DNA of 64,000 nt from Acanthosepion lycidas (lineage: Eukaryota > Mollusca > Cephalopoda > Sepiida > Sepiidae), in NCBI GenBank assembly GCA_963932145.1, contig OZ010572.1, positions 85,863,686 through 85,927,685 of the forward strand, written 5' to 3'. Shown here in pieces: positions 10,955-22,150 of this stretch. The position numbers and the translations under genes are program-made. Under the pieces are notes generated by a model that saw only the letters and a program-made list of their open reading frames with translations, did not search any database and had not been told where the DNA came from. Position 1 is the stretch's first letter, and each line of letters starts with the position of its first letter.

Positions 10955-12104
10955 TTAGGTTGGTGCAAAAATAATGTCGTTTTTCGGCGTTCAACTTCAA
11001 AAGATCATAACTTCTTTCATAATAAACTTTATTAATCGAAACAAGAACCATTAGAATCGACACATTTTTGCCAACGAGAAACAAGTTTAATTATCCCATT
11101 AGCATAGAAATCCGGAGTTCTGGAAGCGATGAAGTCATTGAAGGCCGATTCGGCATCATCTCGGCTTTTGAAGCATTTTTCGCGCAGGAAGTTGTCGAGA
11201 TGCTTGAAAAAGTGATAATCGGTGGGCGAGAGGTCCGGTGAATAAGACGGATGAGGCAGAGTCTCGTAGCCCAATTCGTTCAGCTTCTGCAGGGTCAGTT
11301 GAGCAACATGCGTGTGAGCGTTGTCATGGAGGAGAATTGGTCCCTTCATATTGACCAATCTCGGGCACATACGTTGGAGCTTCTGGTGCATTTCGTCAAT
11401 TTGTCGGCAGTACTTCTCCGCCGTAATCGTTTCGCCCGGATTCAAGAAGCTGTGATGGATGAGACCGGCCGCAGACCACCAAACAGTCACCATAACCTTT
11501 TTTTGGTGCAATTGCGGCTTCGGGAAGTGTTGTGGAGCTTCTCCGGCATCCAACCACTGTGCTGAACGTCGCCGGTTGTCGTAGAGGATCCACTTCTCAT
11601 CACACGTCACAATCCGCTCAAGAAATGGGTCCTTTTTGTTGCGCAGAAGGAGCGTAGAAGACACCTCGAAACGACGATTTTTTTGATTATCGTTCAATTC
11701 ATGCGGCACCCACTTATCCAACTTTTTTGACTTCCCTATTTGCTTTAAATGGCGAACGACTGTTGAGTGGTCGACCTCGAGTTCAACAGCAACTTCTCGT
11801 GTGGTTTGCGAGGATCGGCTTCAATTAAGGCTTTCAAATGTTCGTTATCAACTGCAGTCGGCCGGCCGCGACCGTCTTCATCTTCGAGGCTCTCGTCACC
11901 ATTGCGAAATTTCTTGAACCACCGTTGTGCCACACGTTCGTTAGAAGAGATTGAGAACGGTAACGAATAACACGATTCGATAGATCGAAAAACGCGCTTC
12001 AAAATGATATATAACATGGCTATATATATCATTGAATTAATTCAGAAATCATATATAAAAGTAACATATGTGAGCAAAACGACATTATCTTTGCACCAAC
12101 CTAA
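10955..12104 (-). mobile_element. Mariner transposon copy A, 1150 bp, TA target duplications
   Basis: The left tip TTAGGTTGGTGCAAAAATAA and the right tip (ttgcaccaacctaa) are inverted repeats. TA is present immediately outside both ends (10953-10954 and 12105-12106), the classic Tc1/mariner target duplication. Size and tips are typical of a mariner with the TTAGGTTGGTGC terminus. The transposase inside is on the minus strand and broken, so this copy is non-autonomous. Confidence 0.95.
11032..12000 (-). pseudogene. Mariner transposase (DD34D), frameshifted, N-terminal part deleted
   Basis: The catalytic half (11032 to about 11810) is long and open. It holds the linker motif WVPHEL, the first Asp in TCDEKWILYDN, the second in LLHDNAHTHVA and the third in YSPDLSPTDYHFF. 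Exactly 34 residues separate the second and third Asp, which defines DD34D mariner. Upstream, 11820-11950 encodes the helix-turn-helix end (NERVAQRWFKKFRNGDESLE ... GRPTAVDNEHLKALIEADPR). A one-base loss near 11812 relative to copy B (ggtttgcg versus ggttttgcg) shifts the frame. About 140 bp that copy B has at 49562-49700, covering the start codon and first helices, are missing. All three catalytic Asp are intact, but a normal full-length protein cannot be made. Confidence 0.93.
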
Positions 12105-12329
12105 TATAACACTTGAGGTCTGAGGTTAACTAAGTACCAATAGATGTTCAAAGCAAGGATCATTGTTAATCATAATAGGCGTGTACGAGTTTAGCTTATT
12201 CATCCCTTACATTTAAAAATCTTTGCTTAGTAGTATAAAAGTTGCAGCTGTAGGCCATCCATTTTGGAATCTACCAACTACAGTGTAGTCTAAGTTCACA
12301 AATGTGGGTATCAAAATGGGAACAAAACA

Positions 12330-12760
12330 TAATATTAAAAATAAATGCTGGGGGAAGTAGTAAGAAAGTTAGTGTTCCAAGCATGAGACCGCTGTTCGAT
12401 TCTCCCCATGGTCAATTTGTTTAATTAAACGACATCTTGCTAATATCAGCCTGGAGAGATGTTCTCAGTATATGACACCACTGGAAAGTTACCAGGCCTT
12501 GTAATTGAACCTGGGTAGAGATAACTGTTCGGAAAAAAAACGGTCTTTGTGTTAGAATGGTCACAAGTCATCGTGACAGAGGCTTATTGCGTAGTGTATC
12601 AAAGTGGTGATCACTCCAAATAATACGCTCTTTCCTAGAAACTATAACTAAGCTTCGTTGAACATAGTTACAGTTTCAACCACAGGTTGGCGCTGTAGCT
12701 GTTAAATACAAATGCCCCTGAACGGCCGTCTGCAACAGAGATTAGGTAGACACACTAGTA
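12330..12760 (+). mobile_element. tRNA-derived SINE
   Basis: The head (about 12345-12410) ends in a Pol III B-box-like string, ctgttcgattctcccc, followed by a body shared with 7080-7330 (for example cacaagtcatcgtgacagag and ctttcctagaaactataact). The two copies fix the family; the tRNA origin of the head is inferred from the B box only. Confidence 0.6.
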
Positions 12761-12881
12761 GAGATACTAGCAGTCAATAGTACTGATACTTATTATATTA
12801 ATAGTCGGCAAGATTAGATTCGTAACCACTAATTCACAGCGAGATAGTCACTGTATTTATAATTATGTTTGCATCTAAATA

Positions 12882-12961
12882 TTAGATTGGTGCAAAAATA
12901 ATGTCGTTTTCTCACATATGTTACTATGTGAAAAAAGGACATTATTTTTGCACCAACTTAA
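12882..12961. mobile_element. Mariner-derived 80-bp palindromic element (right-right type)
   Basis: Starts ttagattggtgcaaaaataa, ends inverted and is flanked by TA on both sides. The centre (ctcacatatgttactatgtg) consists of two copies of the mariner right tip, which in copy A reads acatatgtgagcaaaacgac, joined head to head. Confidence 0.9.
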
Positions 12962-13314
12962 TAGTTGGTATAAGTCAATGTAAGTAATGTTGGTATAAGT
13001 AAATATGCTTAACTGTCCGCTGTACTCAAGCACCATTCTCAGATCGATGGTTAAAATTGACTTTGAACTAGAGGAGCCTGTGAATCTTGGCAAAGGACAC
13101 ATTTGTGGTTGGAATCCCAAAGAACTGTACAAAATAGCTGAAACTACATCACCTGATTACTTCAAACAGTAACAGCGAGAATGGCTACAGAAGAGTTAAT
13201 AATGACATAATTATGATACTGACATTCCACATTACTTCAAATAAAATATAACGAAGGAAACCTCCATCAATCCAATAAATAACTCATTATATCCTTGGAC
13301 CTACATTGTACGTT

Positions 13315-13565
13315 TTCTATCAATGAGCTTCCTGATGTCCATCAATCCTCAGCTCGGTATCTATGCTGATGACACAGCCATTTAGTCCAGTCTTAATAGT
13401 AAGTCTGATCGGGGCGTTATGGTCAAATTTGTGGCTGGTCTCAAAAATGATCTTTATTCTATTGTTAACTGGGACAAAAAATGGCTTGTTAATTTTAACG
13501 CCTCAAAAACGAAACTCCTCTCTTTTAATCGTCTGAGAGACCATTTTACCTTTCATCGTTAGTTC
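13315..13565 (+). pseudogene. LINE RT palm fragment with YADD box
   Basis: From 13323 one frame reads MSFLMSINPQLGIYADDTAI, with the YADD catalytic pair at 13362-13373. After one in-frame stop it reads on to IVNWDKKWLVNFNASKTKLL SFNRLRD. This is the palm to early thumb of the jockey/CR1-like RT family. The related but worse copy at 47400-48200 carries YADN and DFNASKT. Upstream and downstream RT sequence is not recognisable. Confidence 0.85.
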
Positions 13566-14811
13566 TACAAATTAACATCAGCTAATCTCCAGAACTAATA
13601 TTTTTCTCGGACAAGCTTTGTTTCCGCTGACAAAAAAATACTTGAAAGAGCGACAACAGGATTTATTTTCCTGAAAAATTGCTTTAAGAGAAAAAAATTC
13701 ATAATTTTCAACCGAGAGCCGTACTTGATGCTGATGTCAATGAATTCTGAATGTTTCCTTATAAGGCAACGGCTGATATTATCATTACCATTAACTTTGC
13801 GTATAATACGTGTGAGTATGAGTGAATTGGTTCGTGTAAGTACCTAATGAGTGTTTTGTTATTTGAAAGACAAATGACATCTCGTAGTTCTGTGTATGTT
13901 GCGCAAGTGCAAGGTTGCGTGTTTATGTCTGGCTTTTTCAGTGTAATTCCTTGTGTGAAACTGACAGATCTTTAACTTGCAAATCGAAAATCGATCCCAC
14001 TAATGAGTTATTTACTGTTTCTCTTGACGAGTGGAAAATAATTTTGACGGATCTTCAGGCTTACTTCATTTCTATCTTCCATTTCTTCTCGCTCTTTTTT
14101 CTTAGAAAAAAAAAATCTTATTTATTTTCTCATTTCTTTATTTTAAGCCATTCCGTTTTATTACATCTTTCTTTTTACAAGTTTATTTGTTTATTCGTTT
14201 ATTTTTGTAAATCTTTTCTTCTTTGCTTTGGGTCTTTTTAATACATTTAATTTTTCTATTTCGTTTGTTTTGTTTTGTTTTTTGGTGATTTATTTATTTT
14301 GTCTATCTGGTTCCAAATTATATCTTATATTCGTTATTTCTTTTATATGTGTATTTATTCAGTCTTAAATGTCTCATGACTTCACAAAACGGGGGCGTGA
14401 CAAATGTTTTAGCTCATCAGATAAAGAAGTCACTTTTATCATTGGTTTTCATATAAAGCGTAAACGTATATTATCGATGATACTTTTCTACACATTAAAC
14501 AAAAAAATATGCAAGCAAAATGCAAACAGTTGACGTAATGCATTTACTGCAGACACAAAGAAACACTAAAACGTAAAGAATATTTGAACCCAGCACTCTC
14601 TGTCTTTAAAAGATAGTTAATGTTTTTTTTTGGGGGGGGGGTGCATATGACGGTTAACGAAGTAATCTTTTTTTTTCTACGAGACGTCTTGCCTGTGTGT
14701 TGAAACTAAGCGCCACAAAATGTCTCTCGCACAACACCGCATATGAAATAATTCACAATTATTTTAACAATTCCCATTACAAGAAATATCTCCCTGACGA
14801 TGGTTAAAGTA
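13566..14811. other. Unassigned, strongly T-rich interval
   Basis: About 14080-14360 is T-rich with a tttgttttgttttgtttttt run. That composition matches the 5' leaders of the two Tx1-like LINEs (36190-36480 and the reverse of 63700-64000), so a detached LINE leader is possible but not shown. A G9 run lies at about 14633-14641. Confidence 0.35.
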
Positions 14812-14965
14812 CAGTGTAAACCGGATATAAGATAAACCCGGATATAAGAGAGATTGTCTCTGGTCCCAAATTAGAGCCATGCTTACCTAAACAAAATAGA
14901 CCAAACCCGGATATAAGAGACTTCTTCTCCGGTCTCGACAACTCTCTTATATTCGGGTTACACTG
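14812..14965. mobile_element. Pogo/Tigger-like miniature element, 154 bp
   Basis: CAGTGTAAACCGGATATAAG at the left end, with its complement at the right (ttcgggttacactg), and TA outside both ends. Internal repeats of the aacccggatataagag string occur in both orientations. Two more copies lie at 17670 and 32460, so the ends are well defined. Confidence 0.88.
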
Positions 14966-15115
14966 TACTAGCAGAAAGCAATTGGGACAATAAAAATAAA
15001 CAATTTCTTCAGACGCTCAGTAGTAAAAAAAAAAAAAGAAACCTTGTAAGGATAGGAGGAAAACTGAATAAAAACATACAATTTATATTTATTTCGTGTT
15101 ATATTTTATTTTAAT
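14966..15115. other. Short unassigned interval
   Basis: Nothing recognised apart from an A12 run. Confidence 0.4.
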
Positions 15116-15350
15116 TGGAATCACCCCAAGCAAAGCAATAATGTCACTAATATAGAAGGGGTTGCTGGATGTGGAAGAATTAAGAACAAAAACAGTAATC
15201 ATGAGCAGAAAGAGAAGAGGTTAATCAAGAAAAAAGTATATAGCGATTGATATTACATTTAACTTTTTGCAGATTAAAGTTGACTGGAAAGCATGGAGCC
15301 GGAAGGAAGATTCACAAGCGAAAGATCTGATGTAGCATCCATAAAAGAAT
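15116..15350 (-). pseudogene. 3' end of a jockey/CR1-like LINE
   Basis: Reading in from the left, tcaccccaagcaaagcaata followed by cactaa matches the tail seen inverted at 41228 (catttcaccccgaacaaggc) and on the + strand at 43290 (ctaggggtgaaatgctttaa). The sequence to 15350 (gcgattgatattacatttaa) parallels 41325-41345 in the same orientation. Only the last few dozen RT codons and the tail are present. Confidence 0.55.
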
Positions 15351-16099
15351 GATTCTTACCCAAATAGACAACAATATAATTTGTGTACTTATAAATTCTG
15401 CAATACCTAAATTGTTTAAGTATGTGACACTATTTAGGTTGCTAGAAAGAAAGAAGAAGAAAAAAAAGAAAGAAAAAGGCGAGAATTAAATTTAGGTGAT
15501 AAGAAGCCATCACGAAAAGGACACTAAGCGATGTTATCTTTTTTCTAACAGAGAAAAATGCGAAAGGTTTTTATTCTCATTAGCGAGGAAAGTAGGGTCG
15601 CGGATGTGTCGGATTTAAATTAATTTATGACAACGGTAATGAAAATTTCAGGTTGGCCGAGACCCCTACGAAACAGAAACTGGTAAATAAAAATTAATTA
15701 AGCACGCACTGACCGAAAAACAAAATCCCCGCTGAACCTCCCGCAGGGTGCTGGGAGATAAAAATTAATTAGGTCATACGCTGGCCGAAAAAAAAAATGT
15801 CGCTGGATCACACAGAGTTACAAAAACAAATGACTAAACCATTAGTTATCTACGGAAAGGTCGTTTGGAAAAGGCACCTGTTTATTGTCAGGAGCTGGCT
15901 ATGATAGCAAAATTATTTTATCAGAACGAATTAGTGGCACCAAGGTGCGATACGTCCAGATGACCACCCACTTGATAATTGGCGAAAATCTCGTTGACGA
16001 ATTCCATATGAAGTGACATTTAGGATAAGAATTGTGATTAAGGGACCACACTACGAAAGAAAAGAAAGAAAAGAAAAAGAGAAAGAGGAGATAATTTTT
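15351..16099. other. Unassigned purine-rich interval with a short direct repeat
   Basis: GA/AAG-rich at about 15440-15480. The block ataaaaattaatta followed by ctgaccgaaaaa/ctggccgaaaaa occurs twice (about 15687 and 15759), a 72-bp direct duplication. Confidence 0.45.
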
Positions 16100-16740
16100 T
16101 TTCCTTGAGCAAGATTTTTTAACCCGAGGCTAGTCTGGCCACACCCACACTGCTGGATGCCCATTGGCTGAATGCTGGCGTGAGCATTAGGCGAAGGTAA
16201 TCATGTGAAATAGGAGGGGAGGCCTGTTGTCACCCCTGAAGGGATCGGTATGAGATGCCACTGTGAGAGGGAGGGGAAACCCGTCGACACCCACGGAGGG
16301 TATGGTGAGATACCAATATGAGAACAGAAGAAGGTGGGAAGACGGAAGACTTCCAAAAATGGAAAATAATAAATTTTCCTGACCGAAAACAAAGAAGTGG
16401 ATTGTGGATTTAGAATTATCAAGGAACCTCAAACCCCGACAACCCCACCCCTGTTTTGGTCGGCGTCCATATAAGCAGAGTCGCAGCGAGTGAAAAGCAG
16501 TTAGGTTGAGTTGGGGTTGGAGACAGACAGGCAAGCAGTTGCAGTGAGCTGAGAGCTCGCAGACGCCTCGCAGAAAGCTGACTAAGATTCCATGCAATTT
16601 CCGAACTCAACTTCTAACCAAGAACAATTTATTTTTGAAGGACTTAGACTCACACCACCAAAACAAGTTTTACGAATATCGCCTGAAGATACACCAAAAC
16701 CAGTTTCGCCAATAAATTATATTCATTTTGTAATCAATTC
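16100..16740 (+). promoter_or_regulatory. Promoter-like block, possibly a solo LTR
   Basis: A GC-richer stretch with three signals in the right order: a CCAAT-type box (cccattggctg, about 16160), a TATA box (tccatataagcagagtc, about 16468) about 30 bp ahead of a CpG-bearing purine-rich leader (gtcgcagcgagtgaaaagca), and AATAAA at about 16711. The order fits a U3-R-U5 LTR or a gene promoter with a short first exon. No flanking duplication, partner LTR or primer-binding site was seen, and no coding frame follows. The 136-codon minus frame across it has no recognised motif. Confidence 0.35.
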
Positions 16741-16810
16741 ATCCTAAGCAAGGCGATAATGCTACTAAGACGCAAGGCGCTACTAGGACTGAAAGAGAAT
16801 GCGAAATCTT
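16741..16810 (-). pseudogene. LINE 3'-tail fragment
   Basis: catcctaagcaaggcgataa tgctactaagacgcaaggc matches the inverted LINE tails at 15121 and 41226. Only the tail is recognisable. Confidence 0.5.
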
Positions 16811-17669
16811 TAGAAAGAACAGGAAACCTAAACCAGGGTTAATCATCCGATGTTGTTCAAAAACAGGGGAAAAGTGTAAACCGGGCGGTGGGCGAACCTA
16901 TTTACACCTACTGAGGAAAAAAATAGTAAATAAATTTAAGTTTTATGCGGAAAAGTATAGACTTTCGAAGGAACAGGAAAACCAATCTTAAACATGAAAC
17001 AAGTGATGAGCTTCTACTCCTGTTAAAAAATCTGGAAGATTTGAGAACCGGACGATAGTCGAACCTCTAAAATTAAACGGGAAAACTTAAAAGATCGGCG
17101 TATTTGCACAGTATGTTCATACCAAATATAGAACTGGTTATATCCGCTACCTTCTGTGAACTGCAAGTTGATTTATGCCCCACTTTACCTAAATTAGTGA
17201 CTATATCATAAAAGAAACTTTAGGAATTTGATTTGATTAATTCTTTGAGAAGATTTACGAGATATCTAACTAATCTAACTTCTGAGCACAAAAAGAATGC
17301 TACATGAAACAAAACATGTGGTATTTCGAAGACGATATTTGGATATGTTGCATACCAAAGAACAACTCATCCATGAAACCTTATTTTATCGTCCTTACAG
17401 AAGTTATTTTCTCTTTAAATGTGTCATTCAAAATAGCTAGTAGCTTACTGTATCATTGCCCAGTAATTCTTGAAATGAAATCATCTTAAATCCCACCCTA
17501 AAAGAATGTTCACCAGTCGTAGTGGTAGTGGTAGTAATTTGTGTTTAGGCTTAAATGTTAAAAGCTGTTTTGGATCGAAACAAGTTTCTTTTCCTTTTTA
17601 TGTTTACATTCATTAAAATGAATTTAGCCGCTAGTGGTTATTTTATTGAAAATATACATTTTTTTTATA
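16811..17669. other. Unassigned interval
   Basis: No motif in the 61-codon frame at 17304-17489. A tRNA-like phrase (gatagtcgaacctc) occurs near 17053 but no cloverleaf can be drawn. Confidence 0.4.
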
Positions 17670-17839
17670 CAGTGTAACCCGGATATAAGAGAAACCCGAT
17701 ATAAGAGAGATTTTATCTGGTCCCAAATTAGAGCTATACTTAGCTAAACAAAATAGACCACACCCTGATATAAGAGAAACCCGGATATAAGAGACGTCTT
17801 CTCCGGCCCCGGCAACTCTCTTATATCCGGGTTACACTG
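17670..17839. mobile_element. Pogo/Tigger-like miniature element, 170 bp
   Basis: CAGTGTAACCCGGATATAAG and its inverted partner bound the element, with TA on both sides (17668-17669 and 17840-17841). The internal gggtcc/attagagc segment matches the 14812 copy. Confidence 0.92.
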
Positions 17840-18005
17840 TATGTCTAAAAAGCAATGAAAGACAAGTGTTTAACCATGAACGCATGTTTACTTGTGTAAG
17901 TTTCTGTGAAATCAATTCCATATTTTCATCGGCCTTGGGAAAGTAATAAAGTGCGAAGAAAATTTAATGTTTATTCAAATAATCGTCGTGGGTACGTTTG
18001 CATGA

Positions 18006-18007
<2 letters not shown>

Positions 18008-18060
<53 letters not shown>
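18008..18060. repeat. (AT)n microsatellite
   Basis: Pure AT run of about 50 bp. Confidence 0.97.
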
Positions 18061-18061
<1 letters not shown>

Positions 18062-18330
18062 TCTTCATGTGCCATATCTCGTCAGGACGTAGGTGATTAT
18101 GGCTCTCCATAATTTCCTATCCTTTGTAGCTCTTAATAAATTTTGTCATTTTCTTATTTCTCCCAAACCCTGTCTATTTAGTCAAGCTCACTAAGTATGT
18201 TATGCGTTGTTTTCCTCTGTCCTTCTTGCCTTCAATCTTTCCCGTGCTTCTAGGAACGTATTAACACAATTTACATTGATTCCCATAAGGAAAATAGTTT
18301 CGGTTTACGAACGATTTCTCTTCATAAACG
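18061..18330. repeat. Dispersed repeat fragment (similar to 28505-28760)
   Basis: tgtgccatatctcgtcagga ... atggctctccataatttcct resembles 28508-28575 (tgtgccgtatccactcagag ... atggcactccccaatgtcc) at the same spacing. Both probably derive from one old repeat of unknown type. Confidence 0.4.
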
Positions 18331-18736
18331 TCCTTCAGGAACAAATTAAATTCGCAAGCCGAAATTCCACTATACTTGAAACCTTTATACGGGCTTCATT
18401 CAAATTTTACTTTATTTTCATTTAATATTTCTTTTTCGTTTATTAATCAACATTTACCGATTTAACGGTTGGTTGCAGCTGGGTTAAGCGTATCTTGAAG
18501 CAACCATCGTACAGCATTTATTCTGTACGAACAGCGCCGGGCTAGTGCTGGTCAGTGTGTATTACTTTTAGTAGTAAAATTGTATCACTATGTAAATCAT
18601 GAATTTTTAAATATTTTCAAAAGAGACTTATTGATCACGTTTGTCTTATTAAATGTCGTTATCGTTTGGGCAAGTGCCAAGTCTGAAACGCAGACACCCA
18701 AAATCAAAGCGCCTTTCTGCTAACCAACAACATATA
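18331..18736. other. Unassigned interval
   Basis: No recognisable feature. Its right end meets the TA of the next hairpin element. Confidence 0.4.
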
Positions 18737-18837
18737 TTAGGTTGGTGCAAAAATAATGACGTAATAATGTCGTTTTTTGACGTATTTTTAACGTCAAAAA
18801 ACGACATTATTACGTCATTATTTTTGCACCAACTTAA
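18737..18837. mobile_element. Mariner-derived 101-bp palindromic element (left-left type)
   Basis: Perfectly bounded by TA (18735-18736, 18838-18839), with the same length and nearly the same sequence as 3957-4057 and 20424-20524. High similarity of the three copies suggests fairly recent spread. Confidence 0.94.
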
Positions 18838-19385
18838 TACATATTGTAGTCGTCCTTTACGTCGTATTTAGAGAAGTGGAATCTTTAAAGAAATATTCAG
18901 ATCATTAAATACGTTTAACTGAAAGCTTGATATATTAGTCTGACAAAATGCAAGTAAAGACATCAATAAACGCTCTTGCCTTTTTTTATTTTAGTATAAT
19001 GGGTCGGGAAAAGATCTTCCTTGATGGGCTGTGAACCTTCAAGACATGCATGATCTGATTTCGGCAGAATTTCCTGTAGATATGTCCACTTACTATTCCT
19101 CCCAGTCAACTTTTTGCAACCATTTGCATAGGCACGCTAGGTAGGTTGTATCAGTGTTACAATATCGCATGTGATTGAGCATATGACGCCAAATTCAGTT
19201 TGCCAATCACTGGCATTGTACTGTAGGGGTCCGGCCCGGTTGCTTTGCAGCATTAGGCTCCATGGCTTTCTTGTGACCAATACACCAACAGTGGACTGCC
19301 TCTGCTTCTTACTGAGTCCTCCTTTCCGCAGGAGAAAAGGTTGGGGTTTTTTTTTGTGCGTTACGTAGCACAATGCGTATGGCCT
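18838..19385. other. Unassigned interval with overlapping short frames
   Basis: A somewhat GC-richer block (19190-19370) gives open frames of 65 and 93 codons on opposite strands, without a known motif. Confidence 0.35.
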
Positions 19386-19500
19386 ATTGGAGGGTAGAAA
19401 ATAATTCGTTACCCACAAGGACTCGGAGACGATTTTGAACTCTATCGAGACAGGAAAGTAAGAACTAGACAGTAACCGGTGGTACTGCTATGTTAATAAG
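19386..19500 (-). pseudogene. Short jockey/CR1-like LINE RT fragment
   Basis: ggagggtagaaaataattcg, continuing to acaggaaagtaagaac, is collinear with 46992-47065 on the same strand, where the minus frame reads the CHI-LTFQS-..-ISTLQPLSHR region of the RT. Confidence 0.5.
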
Positions 19501-19638
19501 CATTACACTTCCTGAATTTCTTGTCTTTTATGATAATATCAGGTCCGTGGCCTTTTATTTCCTTGTCAGTTTGAGTCGGCGTGTCCCAGAGTATAGATAC
19601 ATCGTTATTGTTGTGTTTTTTCTGTTGGTCCAAATCTG

Positions 19639-19697
<59 letters not shown>
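19639..19697. repeat. (TTA)n microsatellite
   Basis: About 20 perfect trinucleotide units. It gives the poly-Ile frame on the minus strand. Confidence 0.97.
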
Positions 19698-19698
<1 letters not shown>

Positions 19699-19767
19699 TT
19701 CTTTGATTTCCTTTGCATACACATTTCATTCCTGGTTCCAACTAAAGACTTAAGTTCAGAAATGTCA

Positions 19768-20146
19768 TCATGGCATTTTCCACTGATCATCTTTGGAAAA
19801 ATACCTTACACAATATAACATTACACACATTTTACATAGGCAAAACTCTTCGAAATGTATGAGTTGTAATTGTGAGAACGAGTTTTGCATTTCTTTAAGG
19901 CATGGGCCACCAGGCATTGTTTCAATGCGTCTATCGGAACCATTTCCAATCAATCCGAGGGCTCCAACTACAAATGGAAGTATCGATACCCTTATATGCC
20001 ACATTTTTTAGATTTCCACTTCAAGATTCTTGTATTTTGAGATTCTTCGAAGATCTTCAAAGTTACATTACAATCTGCTGGGATTGGCATGTCAATAAGT
20101 AAGAACATTTTTTTTGCCTTGATCACGATATCTGGGCAATTAGCTT

Positions 20147-20190
<44 letters not shown>

Positions 20191-20200
20191 TGTGAAGTCA
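19768..20200 (-). pseudogene. LINE RT C-terminal fragment (same family as 1-830)
   Basis: The minus strand reads FLLIDMPIPADCNVTLKIFE, then, after a shift, MWHIRVSILPFVVGALGLIG, then PGGPCLKEMQNSF. The same blocks in the same order occur at 560-780 on the + strand (FEDLQK, RHMRTSITPVVAGALKLIG, IPGSLCLKEMQN). The (CT)n(GT)n tract at 20149-20190 interrupts its upstream side. Confidence 0.8.
20149..20190. repeat. (CT)n(GT)n microsatellite
   Basis: About 30 bp CT then 12 bp GT. Confidence 0.95.
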
Positions 20201-20259
20201 CATAAAATTGCTACAGGTCCTATCGGGTCTGGGTGATGTTCATACTAGTTTATCGTATA

Positions 20260-20260
<1 letters not shown>

Positions 20261-20291
<31 letters not shown>

Positions 20292-20333
20292 GTACTACTA
20301 CTACTACTATTATTCTTATTATTATTCTCACAA
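20261..20333. repeat. (TTA)n/(CTA)n microsatellite
   Basis: Interrupted trinucleotide repeat (TTA, then ACT, then TTA). Confidence 0.95.
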
Positions 20334-20423
20334 GAATGCACAAGAGAACACAAAACCCAATCAGAAACATATTCTCTCGATATTTACCATGACGGATTTC
20401 CTTCGATAAGATTGTTCTAATTA

Positions 20424-20524
20424 TTAGGTTGGTGTAAAAATAATGACGTAATAATGTCGTTTTTTGACCTATTTTTAACGTCAAAAAACGACATTATTAC
20501 GTCATTATTTTTGCACCAACCTAA
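20424..20524. mobile_element. Mariner-derived 101-bp palindromic element (left-left type)
   Basis: TA on both sides (20422-20423, 20525-20526). Third copy of the 101-bp class, with two or three differences from the others (ttggtgtaaaaa, gacctatttt). Confidence 0.94.
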
Positions 20525-21340
20525 TATTTAAATGACGGCGTGGATACATATGTTACTCTTCCATTTTTCATAATTTCATCCTCTCATCGTCGGTCGTCTT
20601 TCTTTTCTTCGGCACCGAGATTCTTGCTTTCAAGCACCTTTCAGAATGGTAACTGCTGATATCGATGTAGTACGCTACATCTCTTTTTAAATATGCAAGA
20701 ACAAGAAATTTCCTGCCATGTAACTACGGGTGTGGATAAATAAGTTCCTCACCTGAGAGAATCGACAGCTACATTTTGACCTGAAATTCTATATATTTTT
20801 CTATATAATGGAATATCATTGGATGAAGTGCATTGACAAAGATGGAGAAAAACGTTATAAAATATATTAGACGAGATAAATTATTTTTCTTCATTATCGA
20901 TGTAACGACGTGTTCATTAAAATAAACCAAGTATTGCCGAAGCTAAACTAATCTTCTATGTGAATCTATTGCATTTAAAATCATATTTATATATTTGTAA
21001 GTATTCAGTTAATTATTTTTGACCAAGTAGTTATTATCGATACTGTTAGTATGACAATAACCTATAAGAATCCTGTCAATAATACTGTCATTCTTATTGT
21101 CTCGATGATTGGCAAAGCTCCTGTTACGATTTTTCTTTGTGGAGATTTTTGGGACGGTGCCATCTTAACTGATGAAACCGAAACTTTGAGATAATTAATG
21201 AATCAGATGTTCTGATTTAGTAAAAGTGGTCAGTTTTCACAGTAAGATTGCAGGATGCTTTTGTTGTAATTGTTCTTATCAATCTTCACCAATTAATGTG
21301 ATTACTATTATTACTAGTAAGTTGGTTGAAAGAAAGAACA
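20525..21340. other. Unassigned AT-rich interval
   Basis: No open frame over 60 codons and no repeat family recognised. Confidence 0.4.
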
Positions 21341-21364
21341 TTCACTGCAAATCAAGAGACAACA

Positions 21365-21840
21365 TGTCGCAGTAATACACCCGAATTCTTTTCAATATCA
21401 CATCCTATTTGAAAGGTTACATATGACTATTCCAAGCACTCCATCAATACTCCAGAATCCTTTCCAGTATTACAGTTTATTTGAAGGGCTATACAGGGTC
21501 TATCCCCATCACTCCATCAATACTCCAGATTTCCTTGCAATATTACATCCTATTTGAAAGGTTAGACATGGTTATCTCAAGCACTCCATCAATACTCCAG
21601 ATAGCTTTACACTATTACAGCTAATTTGAATAGATGACTCTGTCAATACTTCAGAACTCTTTGCAGTATTACACCGTATTTGAAAGACTATACGCATGGC
21701 TATACCATGCACTCTATCAGTACTCCATAACTCTTCGCAGTATGACACCCTATTAGATAGGTTATATATGGCTCGTTCAAGCACTTCAACATTATTCCAG
21801 AACTTTTTGCAGTATTACTGCTTATTTGAAGTATTACTGC
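21365..21840. repeat. 72-bp minisatellite, about 6-7 degenerate copies
   Basis: The phrase cactccatcaatactccag recurs at about 21437, 21510, 21582, 21636 (shortened unit), 21710 and 21782, giving a 72-74 bp period. Each unit also has tatttgaaaggtta and a ttgcagtattaca-like string. Copies are 75-90% alike by eye. The short minus frame across it is a consequence of the three-divisible period. Confidence 0.85.
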
Positions 21841-21844
21841 TTAT

Positions 21845-22150
21845 TTTCTGCTTATTTTTTACGGTTTATCAGCCCTTTGCAGCTTATTTAAAAGCTAGAA
21901 AATATTTTTATATTGTAATAATTTTATGGATAATGATTTGCTGATATAAGTCATAATATTTAACTCATAGCTGGGGGAGTGGAGAAGAGATGGATCCATA
22001 ATTTTCCGAACGGCGCGTAAGTGAATATATTGAAGCCGTTATCCATCACATTAGTGGCACAACCAACCTTACAGAACCTGGTATTCCCAAGCGGTCACAC
22101 ATCTAGGGGACTAGGCTCGATTTTGCTTAACTTAACTAAAATTCGGTGAT
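21845..22150 (-). mobile_element. tRNA-derived SINE, inverted (family B)
   Basis: Collinear with 42765-43060 in the same orientation: ggtttatcagccctttgcag, then catagctgggg, then gcgtaagtgaata, then ccgttatccatcaca, then accaaccttacag. In the forward sense the head is the 'taatggatagc ... ttc-gactcc' tRNA-like part seen in 57537-57600. Confidence 0.7.

Noticed and set aside
11251-11593. Plus-strand 104-codon frame within the mariner
   Set aside because: Antisense shadow of the transposase catalytic domain.
16187-16610. Minus-strand frames of 136, 73 and 63 codons as a gene
   Set aside because: Three overlapping frames, no shared motif; the block is better explained by the + strand promoter-like signals.
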